Positions 41,054-51,314 of a stretch of DNA of 64,000 nucleotides are shown here, one piece after another. The notes below the pieces were generated by a model. It was not told the origin of the DNA. It was given only the letters and a program-made list of their open reading frames with translations, and did no database searches. Origin of the DNA: Pseudomonadota bacterium (GTDB taxonomy: Bacteria > Pseudomonadota > Alphaproteobacteria > Acetobacterales > Acetobacteraceae); assembly GCA_021846225.1 (NCBI GenBank), contig JAJZCG010000002.1:1-64000 (forward strand). The letters are read 5' to 3'. Made by a program: the position numbers and the translations under genes. The first letter of the stretch is position 1, and each line of letters opens with the position of its first letter.

Positions 41054-41881
41054 TTATTTCTGCGTTTCGGGACAATAGAACGTACTGCGCCCCGCCTGCA
41101 CAATCTGCCTGATTCCCATGCAGTCCGGCGGGCCGGGGCAGCGTTCGCAAGGCGCCCCGGCGCGGCCGTAAACTTTCCAGGCATGCTGGAAATATCCCAG
41201 TTCGCCGTTTGGCTGCACGTAATCGCGCAAGCTCGATCCCCCGGCGGCTATGGCATCGCGCAGAGTCTCCTTCACCGCCGTTGCCAGCCGCTCCGCCGCC
41301 GGTTTGCTCAAGCTCCCCGCCAGCCGGCGCGGCGAAATCCTGGCGCGGAACAACGCCTCGCTGGCATAGATATTCCCGATACCTGCGACGATGCCCTGGT
41401 CCAGCAGCGCAGCTTTGATCGTGGTGGCCTTCCCCTTGAGCGCCGCCGCCAGCACCGGGCCTGAGAATTCGTTGCCCAGCGGCTCCGGCCCCATGGCGGA
41501 GAGGAGCTTGTGGGTATCCTCGGCGCTGGTGGCGATCAGGTCCAGGGCGCCAAAACGGCGCGGGTCGACAAAGCCGAGTCGCGTTGCGTCGTCCATCTCC
41601 AGGGTCAGATGCTCATGCTTGGCGGGCGGCGCGTCGAAGAGCATCCGGCCGGACATACCAAGGTGGATCAGCACCGAAACCCTCCGGTCCAGCCGCATCA
41701 GCAGGAACTTGCCCCGGCGGCGAAACCCCAGCACGCGCGCGCCGGTCAGGGTTTTGGGCAGCTCGGGGGGGATCGGCCAGCGCAGGTCGGGCCGGTGCAG
41801 GCTGGCGCGCGTTATCACATGGCCAGTCAACCTGGCGTCCAGCCCGCGCATCACGGTTTCTACTTCGGGGAGTTCCGGCAT
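41054..41881 (-). CDS. mutM: Formamidopyrimidine-DNA glycosylase
   Basis: MPELPEVETVMRGL...IHLGMSGRM...GIGNIYASEALFRARI...C-terminal zinc finger YGRAGAPCERCPGPPDCMGIRQIVQAGRSTFYCPETQK. Confidence 0.97.
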   Translation of the reverse strand: MPELPEVETVMRGLDARLTGHVITRASLHRPDLRWPIPPELPKTLTGARVLGFRRRGKFLLMRLDRRVSVLIHLGMSGRMLFDAPPAKHEHLTLEMDDATRLGFVDPRRFGALDLIATSAEDTHKLLSAMGPEPLGNEFSGPVLAAALKGKATTIKAALLDQGIVAGIGNIYASEALFRARISPRRLAGSLSKPAAERLATAVKETLRDAIAAGGSSLRDYVQPNGELGYFQHAWKVYGRAGAPCERCPGPPDCMGIRQIVQAGRSTFYCPETQK

Positions 41882-41906
41882 TTGCAAACATGGCTATACT
41901 AGGACC

Positions 41907-42656
41907 ATGACAAGCAACACCCCCGAGACTGCAGATTTTGGCTTCACCACCGTGGAGCGCGCGAAAAAGCGCGAACTGGTGCGCGAGGTTTTCGATTCCG
42001 TGGCCGGAAAATACGACATCATGAACGATCTGATGTCGCTTGGCGTACACCGGCTGTGGAAGCGCGAGTTCATCCAGGCGCTTGACCCGCGCCCCAACCG
42101 CACGCTGCTGGATCTGGCCGGGGGCACCGGCGATATCACCTTCGGCTGGCTGAAAAAGGGCGGCGGACCGGCGATTTTGTCAGACATCAACGCCGCCATG
42201 CTCGCCGTGGGGCGCGACCGCGCCACCGCCAACGGGCTGCTGGGGGAAATCAGCTTCATGGTGACTGATGCCGAGGCGATTTCCCTGCCCGATTCCTCGG
42301 TGGACCGGGTTTCCATGGCCTTTGGCCTGCGCAACTGCACCAATAAGGACAAGGTGATCGCCGAGGCGCGGCGGGTGCTCAAACCCGGCGGCAAGTTCCT
42401 GGTGCTGGAGTTCTCCAAGCTGCAGATCGCGGGGCTGGAGAAGCTCTATGATGCGTGGTCGTTCCAGGCGCTGCCGAAAATCGGCCAGATCGTCGCCAAG
42501 GATGCGCATAGCTACCAGTATCTGGCCGAGAGCATCCGCATGTTCCCTGACCAGGAGACGCTGAAGGCGATGATGGAGGCCGCCGGGCTGGAGCGCGTGA
42601 GCTATCGCAACCTCTCGGGCGGGATTGCCGCGATTCACCAAGGCTGGCGGCTGTGA
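41907..42656 (+). CDS. ubiE: Ubiquinone/menaquinone biosynthesis C-methyltransferase
   Basis: FGFTTVERAKKRELVREVFDSVAGKYDIMNDLMSLGVHRLWKREF...LLDLAGGTGDITF...[16 protein letters not shown]. Confidence 0.97.
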   Translation: MTSNTPETADFGFTTVERAKKRELVREVFDSVAGKYDIMNDLMSLGVHRLWKREFIQALDPRPNRTLLDLAGGTGDITFGWLKKGGGPAILSDINAAMLAVGRDRATANGLLGEISFMVTDAEAISLPDSSVDRVSMAFGLRNCTNKDKVIAEARRVLKPGGKFLVLEFSKLQIAGLEKLYDAWSFQALPKIGQIVAKDAHSYQYLAESIRMFPDQETLKAMMEAAGLERVSYRNLSGGIAAIHQGWRL

Positions 42657-43837
42657 AGCGCATCCTGCTGATCGTCAGCGGCGGGATCGCGGCGTACAAG
42701 GCGCTGGAGCTGGTGCGGCTGCTGAGCAAGGCGGGTTACGGGGTGCGCTGCGTGCTGACGCAGGCGGGGGAAAAATTTGTTACCCCGATGGCGTTGCAGG
42801 CGCTCTCGGGGGAGAAGGTCCACACGGATTTGTTCTCTCTCACCGATGAGAGCGAGATGGGGCATATTGAGCTGTCCCGTTCGGCGGATCTGGTGGTGGT
42901 GGCCCCGGCGAGCGCGGATATTCTGGCGAAAATGGCGGCCGGGCTGGCGGGGGATCTGGCCAGCACGCTGCTGCTGGCGACTGACAAGCGGGTGCTGGTG
43001 GCGCCTGCGATGAATGTGCGCATGTGGGAGCATCCGGCGACGCGGGCGAATATGGCGCTGCTGGCGGCGCGCGGGGTGCTGGTGGTGGCGCCCGATGTGG
43101 GGCCGATGGCCTGCGGTGAGTTTGGGCCGGGGCGGTTGGCGGAGCCGCCGGTGATTCTGGCGGCAATTGAGGCGGCGCTTGGGGTTGCGGGGCCGCTGAG
43201 CGGCCGGCATGCGGTTGTGACCTCCGGGCCGACGCATGAGCCGATTGACCCGGTGCGCTACATCGCCAACCGCAGCTCGGGCAAGCAGGGCCATGCCATC
43301 GCGGCGGCGCTGGCGGCGCTGGGCGCGCGGGTGACGCTGGTGAGCGGGCCGGTTGGCATCGCGGACCCGGCGGGGGTGCAAACGCTGCATGTGGAGACCG
43401 CCGCGCAGATGCTGGCGGCGGTGGAGGCGGCGCTGCCGGCGGATATCGCGGTGTGCGCGGCGGCGGTGGGCGATTGGCGCGCGGCCGCCACGGCGGAGCA
43501 GAAGCTGAAGAAGGACGGCGGCGCGCCCCCGGCGCTGCAACTGGCTGAAAACCCTGATATTCTGGCGCGGCTCTCAGCGCCCGGGCCGCTGCGGCCAAGG
43601 CTGGTGGTGGGGTTTGCCGCCGAGACGGAGAAGTTGGCCGAATATGCGGCGGCCAAGCGGGCGCGCAAGGGGTGTGACTGGATTGTGGCCAACAATGTTG
43701 GCGGCACCGGGATTATGGGCGGCGAGGAAAACGAGGTGTTGCTGCTCAGCGGCGAGGGCGCGCAGGCCTGGCCGAAGCTGAGCAAGCGGGAAGTGGCCGG
43801 GCTTCTGGCTGAAAAGATAGGGAAATTTTTTGCATGA
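42653..43837 (+). CDS. coaBC: Phosphopantothenoylcysteine decarboxylase/phosphopantothenate-cysteine ligase
   Basis: [78 protein letters not shown]. Confidence 0.97.
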   Translation: MKRILLIVSGGIAAYKALELVRLLSKAGYGVRCVLTQAGEKFVTPMALQALSGEKVHTDLFSLTDESEMGHIELSRSADLVVVAPASADILAKMAAGLAGDLASTLLLATDKRVLVAPAMNVRMWEHPATRANMALLAARGVLVVAPDVGPMACGEFGPGRLAEPPVILAAIEAALGVAGPLSGRHAVVTSGPTHEPIDPVRYIANRSSGKQGHAIAAALAALGARVTLVSGPVGIADPAGVQTLHVETAAQMLAAVEAALPADIAVCAAAVGDWRAAATAEQKLKKDGGAPPALQLAENPDILARLSAPGPLRPRLVVGFAAETEKLAEYAAAKRARKGCDWIVANNVGGTGIMGGEENEVLLLSGEGAQAWPKLSKREVAGLLAEKIGKFFA

Positions 43838-44286
43838 CTGCCGGGTATGAGGTGAAAATCCGCCGTTTGGCGCATGGTGTTGGGCTGGCGCTGCCGGAAT
43901 ATGCGACCAAGGGCGCGGCGGGGATGGATTTGCTGGCGGCGGTGAGTGAGGCGGTGCAGATTGCGCCGGGCGGGCGGGCGCTGATCCCCACGGGGTTTGC
44001 CATCGCGCTGCCGCCGGGGTTTGAGCTGCAGGTGCGGCCACGCTCGGGGCTGGCGCTGAAGCATGGTGTTGTGATTCCAAATTCTCCAGGCACCATCGAC
44101 GAGGATTACCGGGGAGAGGTTTGTGTGATCGTGCTGAATGCGGGGGCGGAGGATTTTACCGTGACGCGCGGGATGCGGATTGCGCAGGCGGTATTGGCGC
44201 CGGTTTATCGCGCGGTTTGGCACGAGGTGGAGGATTTGGACGAGACGGCGCGCGGGGCTGGCGGGTTTGGCAGCACCGGGCATTAG
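43834..44286 (+). CDS. dut: dUTP diphosphatase
   Basis: [77 protein letters not shown]. Confidence 0.97.
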   Translation: MTAGYEVKIRRLAHGVGLALPEYATKGAAGMDLLAAVSEAVQIAPGGRALIPTGFAIALPPGFELQVRPRSGLALKHGVVIPNSPGTIDEDYRGEVCVIVLNAGAEDFTVTRGMRIAQAVLAPVYRAVWHEVEDLDETARGAGGFGSTGH

Positions 44287-44326
44287 CCTGATCGCTTTAA
44301 GTACCATCAGGCTAATGCTGTTTTTC
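44280..44326 (+). terminator. Rho-independent terminator after the ubiE-coaBC-dut operon
   Basis: CATTAGCCTGAT (44281-44292) / ATCAGGCTAATG (44306-44317) perfect stem, then TTTTT; the dut stop codon lies within the stem. Confidence 0.85.
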
Positions 44327-44438
44327 TGAGGATGCTTCACGTGGAGCGTTTGTGAGGAAATTCTCCTAACAAACTGTTTGTAAAAGATTATTTTTTACTT
44401 GCACCCCAATTTGTGCGGGTTTGGTGCGGAAAAGGAAT

Positions 44439-44462
44439 GAAACGCCCGGGAGCGGGTGTTTC
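44439..44462 (-). terminator. Candidate terminator hairpin downstream of the Sel1 gene
   Basis: GAAACGCCCG / CGGGTGTTTC inverted repeat (one G-T pair) 20 bp past the Sel1 stop. Confidence 0.4.
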
Positions 44463-44482
44463 CGGCCGGTGTGGGTTGCGGT

Positions 44483-45454
44483 TTATTTGTTGGCATAAGC
44501 GTTGATCGCCGCTGTGACGCCGAGGCTTTGCATCATGCGGGTCAGGTTTTGGCCGGATTCAATATCCGCTTCCGACATTTGCTGGCTGATACGATCACGG
44601 TTTGCCTGGGCTTTCGTCTCGCCCGCCGCCGCCGCCAAATTGTAAAGGGCGTAAGCAACGGCATAATCCTGCGGCACGCCCTGGCCGAGTTGGTACATGG
44701 CGCCCAGGCTGGTTTGTCCGTCGGCATTGCCTTGGTCCGCAGCCTTGCGCCACCAGGAGAGGGCCTGCGCATAATCCTGCGGCACGCCCTGGCCGTACTC
44801 GTACATGTTGCCCAGACCATTTTGTCCTCCGGCATTGCCCTGGTCGGCGGCCTTGCGGAACCAGGAGGCGGCCTGGGCATAATCCTGCTGTACGCCCTGG
44901 CCTTGCACGTACATGATGCCGAGGTTGGTTTGCGCGAAGGCATTGCCCTGGTCCGCGGCCTTTTGGTACCAGGAGGCGGCCTGGGCATAATCCTGCGGTA
45001 CGCCCTGGCCGGTGGCGTACTGGAAGCCCAGGTTGAATTGCGCCGTGGCATTGCCCTGGTCGGCGGCCTTGCGCCACCAAGAGAGCGCCTGCGCATAATC
45101 CTGCGGCACGCCCTGGCCATTGGCGTACAGGAAGCCGAGGTTGGTTTGCGCGTCGGCGTTGCCCTGGTCAGCGGCCTTGCGCCACCAGGAGACGGCCTGG
45201 GCATAATCCCGCGGTACGCCTTGGCCTTGGGCGTACAGGAAGCCCAGTTCGTATTGCGCGTTAGCATCACCATTGTTGGCGGCGGCTTGCAGCGATTGGA
45301 GCGCCGCGGGATTATTGCCGGAGGCGGCTTGTGCGTAGAGCTGCTTGGCTTGTTGGTTGGTCATGGCCCTGGCGGGCGGGATGGCGAGGGCGAGGGCGAG
45401 GCAGAGCGCGATGGCGGTGAGGCTCAGCGCCGTGCGGAGACGTGATTGGTTCAT
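44483..45454 (-). CDS. Secreted Sel1-like repeat (TPR) protein
   Basis: Signal peptide ...LALAIPPARA; tandem 36-aa units GQGVPQDYAQALSWWRKAADQGNADAQTNLGFLYANGQGVPQDYAQ...; corresponding ~108-bp DNA repeat (cataatcctgcggcacgccctggcc about every 108 bp). Confidence 0.93.
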   Translation of the reverse strand: MNQSRLRTALSLTAIALCLALALAIPPARAMTNQQAKQLYAQAASGNNPAALQSLQAAANNGDANAQYELGFLYAQGQGVPRDYAQAVSWWRKAADQGNADAQTNLGFLYANGQGVPQDYAQALSWWRKAADQGNATAQFNLGFQYATGQGVPQDYAQAASWYQKAADQGNAFAQTNLGIMYVQGQGVQQDYAQAASWFRKAADQGNAGGQNGLGNMYEYGQGVPQDYAQALSWWRKAADQGNADGQTSLGAMYQLGQGVPQDYAVAYALYNLAAAAGETKAQANRDRISQQMSEADIESGQNLTRMMQSLGVTAAINAYANK

Positions 45455-45482
45455 CGGATGCCCGCCATTTCAGTCTCACTTT

Positions 45483-45568
45483 GTGAAGGGCGGATTTGCC
45501 CTGGATTATCAGCATGATACCGGGGTGAAGGGCGGATTTGCCCTGGATTATCAGCATGATACCGGGGT
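45483..45568. repeat. Two tandem copies of a 42-bp repeat upstream of the Sel1 gene
   Basis: gtgaagggcggatttgccctggattatcagcatgataccggg at 45483 and again at 45525. Confidence 0.97.
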
Positions 45569-45718
45569 TTTGCGGGCGCGGGAAACTGGTTTTACGAGAT
45601 TGCTTGCGAATTGTTGCGGACAGGCATTTAATGGTGGTGTGACGTAAGCCTGGACCAGGGGTTAACCCCGGCGGTTGCGGTGGCGGGTGTTGGTTTGGCA
45701 CAGCACGGAGACTTGAAA

Positions 45719-45907
45719 ATGATGAAGAATGTTGGCGGGATTGACCGGATTTTGCGCGTTGTGGTGGGGCTGGCGCTGATTGTGGCGGCGGCGGTGCATT
45801 ATGTGGGGGGCTGGGGCTATGTTGGCGTTGTGCCGCTGGCGACCGGGATTATCGGCTGGTGCCCGGCCTACCGGCTGCTGGGGATGAACACCTGCCGCTC
45901 GGCCTGA
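45719..45907 (+). CDS. DUF2892 family small membrane protein
   Basis: MMKNVGGIDRILRVVVGLALIVAAAVHYVGGWGYVGVVPLATGIIGWCPAYRLLGMNTC matches the DUF2892 (YgaP-type) pattern NVGxxDRxxRxxxGLxL...GxCPxYxxxGxxTC. Confidence 0.93.
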   Translation: MMKNVGGIDRILRVVVGLALIVAAAVHYVGGWGYVGVVPLATGIIGWCPAYRLLGMNTCRSA

Positions 45908-46027
45908 GTTGGGGTGAGGCCAAGCCTGAGGAGTTCATGAAAGCGCAACGGCTTCTCCGGGTGACAAAAGAGCGCGACGTGGCTAAGGGGGAACAGCGGA
46001 ACAACCCTTAAAGCGCCAGGCGGCACG

Positions 46028-47755
46028 ATGACCAATTATACCCCCCCTGCCCTGGCCGGACGCCGGTTGCCCAACCGCTGGGACGGGGTGGCGCTGCTGC
46101 TGGTGATGGGGCTGCTGATCGGCCTGGTGGATGTGGGGCGCGGGACGATCGCGACGCCGATTACGGCCATCCAGAATACGCCGATCCATCTCGACCCCAG
46201 CTATCTGCCGTATTATGCGCTGCGCTCCACGGCGCGGATGTTCGCGGCGCTGTTCTTCTCGTTTTTTTTCACCTTCACCTACGCCACACTGGCGGCGAAG
46301 AGCCGGCGCGCGGGGATGGTGCTGGTGCCGATCCTGGATATTTTGCAGTCCGTGCCGATTTTGGGGTTTCTGACCTTTACGGTGACGTTCTTCATGGCGC
46401 TGTTCCCCGGCCAGGTGATGGGCGCGGAGCTGGCGGCGGTGTTCGTGATCTTCACCAGCCAGGCGTGGAACATGGCGTTCAGCTTTTATCAGGCGCTGAC
46501 CACGCTGCCCACCGATTTGCAGGAGGTGGCGCGCAGCTTCCGGCTCTCGCCGTGGCAGAAATTCTGGCGGCTGGATGTGCCCTTCGCGATGCCGGGGCTG
46601 ATCTGGAACACCATGCTCTCAATGTCGGGCGGGTGGTTTTTTGTGGTTGCCTCCGAGGCGGTGACGGTGGGCAATACCACCTTCGCGCTGCCGGGCATTG
46701 GCTCCTATGTGGCCACCGCGCTGGCGCAGAAGGATATTAAGGCCATCGGCTACGCTATTTTGGCGATGCTCGTGGTGATTTTGCTCTATGACCAGCTGAT
46801 CTTCCGCCCGCTGGTGGCGTGGTCTGGCAAGTTCCGCTTTGAGACGACGGCCAGCGTTTCCGCGCCGGAGCCATGGATGCTGAAGCTGCTGCGCCGCACG
46901 GCGCTGTTCCGCACCATAGGCGATGGGGTGGGCGATGCGCTGGAGGCGGTGTTCCGGCTGCGGCTGGGGGCCGGGGTGCGGGTGCAGATCGACGAGAACC
47001 GGGAGCCGTCGCGCATTGTCGATGGGGTGTGGTTCGGGGTGATCGCGCTGGTGGCGGCTTATGCCGGGTGGAAGATCGTCGGGTTTATCGCAGGCTCGCT
47101 GCACTGGCGTGATCTGGGGACCGCGGTGCTGATGGGCGCCTATACGCTGACGCGGGTGATTGTGCTGATGAGCATCGCGGCGCTGGTGTGGGTGCCGATT
47201 GGCGTGTGGATTGGGCTGCGGCCGGGGGCCACGCGCATCGCGCAGCCGATTGCGCAGTTCCTCGCAGCCTTCCCGGCTAATCTGCTGTTTCCGCCGGTGG
47301 TGATCGCGATTGTGTATTTTCATGTGAACGCGAGCATCTGGCTCTCGCCGCTGATGCTGATCGGCACGCAATGGTATGTGTTGTTCAATGTCATCGCGGG
47401 GGCGGCGGCGTTTCCGGGCGACATGAAGGAGGCGGTGGCGAATTTCCGGGTGCGCGGCTGGCTGTGGTGGCGCAAGGTGATGATCCCCGGTATTTTGCCG
47501 TATTTCATCACCGGGGCGCTCACCGCCTCGGGCGGGGCTTGGAATGCCTCGATCGTGGCCGAGGTGGCGAGCTGGGGCAACAAGAAACTGGTGGCGCAGG
47601 GGCTTGGCGCGTATATCGCGCAGGCGACGAACAACGGCGATACGGCGCGCGTGGTGCTGGGGGTTGTTGTGATGTCGGTATTTGTTATCGTATTTAACCG
47701 CATTCTCTGGCGGCCGCTGTATGCCTACGCGACACGCCGCACCACCCTGGGGTAA
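46028..47755 (+). CDS. ABC transporter permease with two fused permease domains (nitrate/sulfonate/bicarbonate type)
   Basis: Duplicated permease signature regions: LPTDLQEVARSFRLSPWQKFWRLDVPFAMPGLIWNTMLSMSGGWFFVVASE and MKEAVANFRVRGWLWWRKVMIPGILPYFITGALTASGGAWNASIVAE. Confidence 0.92.
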   Translation: MTNYTPPALAGRRLPNRWDGVALLLVMGLLIGLVDVGRGTIATPITAIQNTPIHLDPSYLPYYALRSTARMFAALFFSFFFTFTYATLAAKSRRAGMVLVPILDILQSVPILGFLTFTVTFFMALFPGQVMGAELAAVFVIFTSQAWNMAFSFYQALTTLPTDLQEVARSFRLSPWQKFWRLDVPFAMPGLIWNTMLSMSGGWFFVVASEAVTVGNTTFALPGIGSYVATALAQKDIKAIGYAILAMLVVILLYDQLIFRPLVAWSGKFRFETTASVSAPEPWMLKLLRRTALFRTIGDGVGDALEAVFRLRLGAGVRVQIDENREPSRIVDGVWFGVIALVAAYAGWKIVGFIAGSLHWRDLGTAVLMGAYTLTRVIVLMSIAALVWVPIGVWIGLRPGATRIAQPIAQFLAAFPANLLFPPVVIAIVYFHVNASIWLSPLMLIGTQWYVLFNVIAGAAAFPGDMKEAVANFRVRGWLWWRKVMIPGILPYFITGALTASGGAWNASIVAEVASWGNKKLVAQGLGAYIAQATNNGDTARVVLGVVVMSVFVIVFNRILWRPLYAYATRRTTLG

Positions 47756-47762
47756 CGCATCA

Positions 47763-49081
47763 TGGACCAGAATTATGAAGGCCCGCTGCTGACTGTGCGC
47801 AACTGCAGGCAGTCCTACCACAAGGAGGCCAGCGCGGACCTGGTGGTGCTGGACGATGTGGAGCTGACGCTGGAGGAAGGCGAGATCGTGGGGCTGCTCG
47901 GGCGCTCGGGCTCGGGGAAATCCACGTTGCTGCGCATTGTCTCGGGGTTGCTGAAGCCGACGGCGGGCGAGGTGAAGTGGCGCGGCAAGGAACTGCGCGG
48001 GCCGGCCGAGGGCGTGGCCATGGTGTTCCAGAGCTTCGCGCTGTTTCCGTGGCTGACGGTGCAGGAAAACGTGGAGCTGGGGCTGGAGGCGCTGGGCGTG
48101 CGCAAGGATGAGCGCGAGGAGCGCACGGAGGCGGCGATCGACCTGATCGGGCTGGGCGGCTACGATACGGCCTACCCGAAGGAGCTTTCAGGCGGGATGC
48201 GCCAGCGGGTGGGGCTGGCGCGCGCGCTGGTGGTGCACCCGGACCTGCTGCTGATGGATGAGCCGTTCTCGGCGCTGGATGTGCTGACGGCGGAGACGCT
48301 GCGCACCGATTTGATCGACCTTTGGGTGGACAAGAAGCTGCCGGTGAAATCCATCCTGATCGTGACGCATAACATCGAGGAGGCGGTTTTGTTGTGCGAC
48401 CGGATTTTGGTGTTCTCCTCCAATCCGGGGCGGGTGGCGCATGAGCTGCGGGTGCCCTTTGCGCATCCGCGCAACCGGTTTGACCCGGCGTTCCGCCAGC
48501 TGGTGGATGATATATACGGGATCATGACGCGCCGGGCGCCCAAGGAGGTTTTGGCGGTGCCGGCGGCGGTGCCGACAGGGTTTGCCACGCCGCTGCATCC
48601 GGTGGGCACGAATTTGATGTCGGGCCTGATAGAGACGCTGCATAACCCGCCCTATGACGGGCGCGCGGATTTGCCCGCCCTGGCGGCGGCGCTGCAATAT
48701 GAGGCCGATGAGCTGCTGCCGCTGGGCGAGACGCTGGGGATGCTGGGGTTTGCCGTGCTGGAGGAAGGCGATTTGATCCTGAGCGAGATGGGACGCAAGT
48801 TTGCCGAGGCGGAGACCGAGGACCGCAAGGTGATCTTCGCGGCGCAACTGCGCGCGCATGTGCCGCTTATCTCGGCGATTACCACGGTGATTAACCAGCG
48901 CTCCAACCACCGGGCCTCGGCGGTGCGCTTCCGCGACGAGCTGGAGGACCATATGTCCCCCGAATACGCCGAGGAGACGCTGCGCACGGTGATCGCCTGG
49001 GGGCGGTATGCGGAATTGTTCGAGTATGACGAGGAGGCGCAGCAATTCGGGCTGGAGGAAGAGGATGATGAGGTGGGGTGA
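47763..49081 (+). CDS. ABC transporter ATP-binding protein with AAA-associated C-terminal domain
   Basis: GLLGRSGSGKSTLLRIVSGLL, LSGGMRQRVGLARALVVHPDLLLMDEPFSALD; C-term extension LRDELEDHMSPEYAEETLRTVIAWGRYAELFEYDEEAQ (AAA-associated domain). Confidence 0.94.
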
Positions 49082-49128
49082 GCCTGGGAAAACCAGACTC
49101 ACCTTGCCGCGTGCGCCGCTAAGCCGCG

Positions 49129-50682
49129 CTAAGAGTTGCCTGCTGGGGCATAGCCCTCCCAGCCGCCGCCCAGCGCCTGGTAGAGGCTTACCAGGTCTGT
49201 GCCCAGGGTTTCGCGCGCGAGGGCCTGGCCTTGTTGGGCGGTCAGATACGCCTGTTGCGCGGTGAGCACGGTTAGGTAGTCCACCAGGCCTTGTTTGTAC
49301 TGGTCTTCGGCGAGGCTGAGGGCGAGATGGCTTTGCTCGGCGTCAGTGGTGAGGGCGTTGAGCGTTGTGTGCTCCTGGGTGTAGGCGCTTAAGGCGTTGT
49401 CCACCTGGTAAAACGCGGTGAGTACGGTTTTGGCGTAGCCGATGGCGGCTTCTTTTTCCTGCGCCTTGCGGAGTTTGAGCTGGCCGTGGAGTTGCCCGCC
49501 CTCAAACAGCGGGATGGTGAGCGTGGGGCCGACGGCGTAGGTGAGCGCGCTTAATCCGTTCAGGTTTTTGAGCTGCAGGGCCTGCAGCGAGACGGAGCCG
49601 GTGAGCGAGAAATCCGGGAAGAACGCCGCCGTGGCGACGCCGACCTCGGCGGTGGCGGTGTGGAGCTTGTCCTCGGCCTCGCGCACATCGGGCCGGCGGC
49701 GCAGAAGGCTGGCCGGGAGGCCTGCGGGCACGCTGGGCGGGGTGAGCGGCACGGGGGCGGCGGCCAGCAGCGCTGGCGGGAAGCTGTTGGGGGTTTGCCC
49801 CAGGAGCAGGCCGAGCTGGTTGATCAGCGCGTCACGCTGGGCGGTGAGCGTGGGGATTTGCGCGGAGATCTGGGCTGCCGTGGCGCGGGCATTGGCGACA
49901 TCGAGCGCGGTGGTGAGGCCGGCCTGCTGGCGCTCGACCGTGAGGTTGACCAGCTGGTTGGCCGAATCCAGGTTTTTTTGCGTGATGGCCAGCACCGCCT
50001 GGGTGCCGCGCAGCTGGATGTAGTTGCTGGCGACCTGGGTTTCGACATTGAGCAGTGCGGCGCGGCGGGCCTCCAGCGAGCCGGCGGCAGCGGCGACGGC
50101 GGCCTCGGCGGTGCGGCGGTTCTTGCCCCAGAGGTCAAGGTCATACGTTGCCTGGAGGCCGTACTGATAAACGTCGAACGGGGGGACGGCGGCAACGGGA
50201 ATGCCAGCGCCGCCGCCGCCGCCCAGCGCCTGGACGACGCCCTTGTCGCTCAACCCCTCGCGGGAATAGGAGGCGTTGGCGCCGATATTGGGGTAGAGCA
50301 CGGCGCCTTCGATCTGGGCCTGGGCCTGGGCTTCAATCAGGCGCTGGGTGGCGATTTGCAGGTCCAGGTTCTGGGCCACGGCCTGGGTTTCCAGGCTGCT
50401 CAGCTCAGGGTCGTTAAAGCTGTTCCACCATTGGGGATTTACCGAGCCAGCCGTGACATAAGCGGTGGCCGGGCCGCTGGAGATATAGGCCGTGGGGACC
50501 GCGGGATGCGGGGCTTTGAAATTAGGGCCGACCATGCAGCTTGAAAGGCTCAGCAGCGAGACCGCCGCGAGTAGTTTCGGGTGAAGCCGGGAGGTGGAAA
50601 ACACGTACGCAAACTCCTTATGCGCCCAGACGGCGCCTTTAGGCTTAAGTGATAGCACAATCCGCCAAAGCACAAGAGCCAC
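49129..50682 (-). CDS. Outer-membrane efflux lipoprotein, NodT/OprM family
   Basis: SSCMVGPNFKAPHPAVPTAY (lipobox), WWNSFNDPELSSLETQAVAQNLDLQIATQRLIEAQAQ, RRRPDVREAEDKLHTATAEVGVATAAFFPDFSLTGSVS. Confidence 0.95.
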   Translation of the reverse strand: MALVLWRIVLSLKPKGAVWAHKEFAYVFSTSRLHPKLLAAVSLLSLSSCMVGPNFKAPHPAVPTAYISSGPATAYVTAGSVNPQWWNSFNDPELSSLETQAVAQNLDLQIATQRLIEAQAQAQIEGAVLYPNIGANASYSREGLSDKGVVQALGGGGGAGIPVAAVPPFDVYQYGLQATYDLDLWGKNRRTAEAAVAAAAGSLEARRAALLNVETQVASNYIQLRGTQAVLAITQKNLDSANQLVNLTVERQQAGLTTALDVANARATAAQISAQIPTLTAQRDALINQLGLLLGQTPNSFPPALLAAAPVPLTPPSVPAGLPASLLRRRPDVREAEDKLHTATAEVGVATAAFFPDFSLTGSVSLQALQLKNLNGLSALTYAVGPTLTIPLFEGGQLHGQLKLRKAQEKEAAIGYAKTVLTAFYQVDNALSAYTQEHTTLNALTTDAEQSHLALSLAEDQYKQGLVDYLTVLTAQQAYLTAQQGQALARETLGTDLVSLYQALGGGWEGYAPAGNS

Positions 50683-50819
50683 GGCCTGGCAGGCCCTGGC
50701 ACGCCGGGAAGCGCTGGAGCGTTATGTTGTCGCACTATCTTTGCGCGGTGAGTTAGCCGTGTTGCGTGCGGTCTGCCATACGGCGGCGGCAACGCCTGGG
50801 GGCTTGAAGCGGCGGCTGG

Positions 50820-51314
50820 CTAAACCATTTCCGCCGCGGGGATTTGTTCCAGCATTGTATTATCAGGCATGAGCGCGGGGATGGAGAGCGTGCTGATGAT
50901 GCGGCTATCGAGCATGATCAGCCCTTCAATGAATTCGCGCGGGTTGTTGCTGCCGGTTTGAGGGATATCCTGGCGCATGTCATCCGTGACCGTTATGATA
51001 TCGCACACCGCGTCCACCAGCAGGCCGGCGGTGTTCGTGCCGTCTTCCACCACAACCACCACCGAGGCGGCATTGGGCTCCTGCGGCGGCAGGCCGAGGC
51101 GCTCGGCAAGGTCGATCACCACCAGCACGGTGCCGCGCAGGTTGATCATGCCCTTGATGTAGGAGGGGGCGTGCGGCAGGTGGGTGGAGGCGATCCAGCC
51201 GCGGATTTCACGGATGGAGCGGATGTCCATGGCGAATTCCTGGGCACCGAGGCGGATTGAAAGAAGCTCGCTGCGGCGCTCAGGCTGGGCGGGGGTGCGA
51301 TAGATCTGACTCAT
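50820..51314 (-). CDS. cheW: Chemotaxis adaptor CheW
   Basis: [59 protein letters not shown]...[13 protein letters not shown]. Confidence 0.94.
   Translation of the reverse strand: MSQIYRTPAQPERRSELLSIRLGAQEFAMDIRSIREIRGWIASTHLPHAPSYIKGMINLRGTVLVVIDLAERLGLPPQEPNAASVVVVVEDGTNTAGLLVDAVCDIITVTDDMRQDIPQTGSNNPREFIEGLIMLDSRIISTLSIPALMPDNTMLEQIPAAEMV

Noticed and set aside
47763-49081. Nitrate- or taurine-specific transporter ATPase (ntrD/tauB/ssuB)
   Set aside because: Walker and signature motifs do not discriminate substrate and no binding protein is adjacent, so no specific gene symbol is justified.
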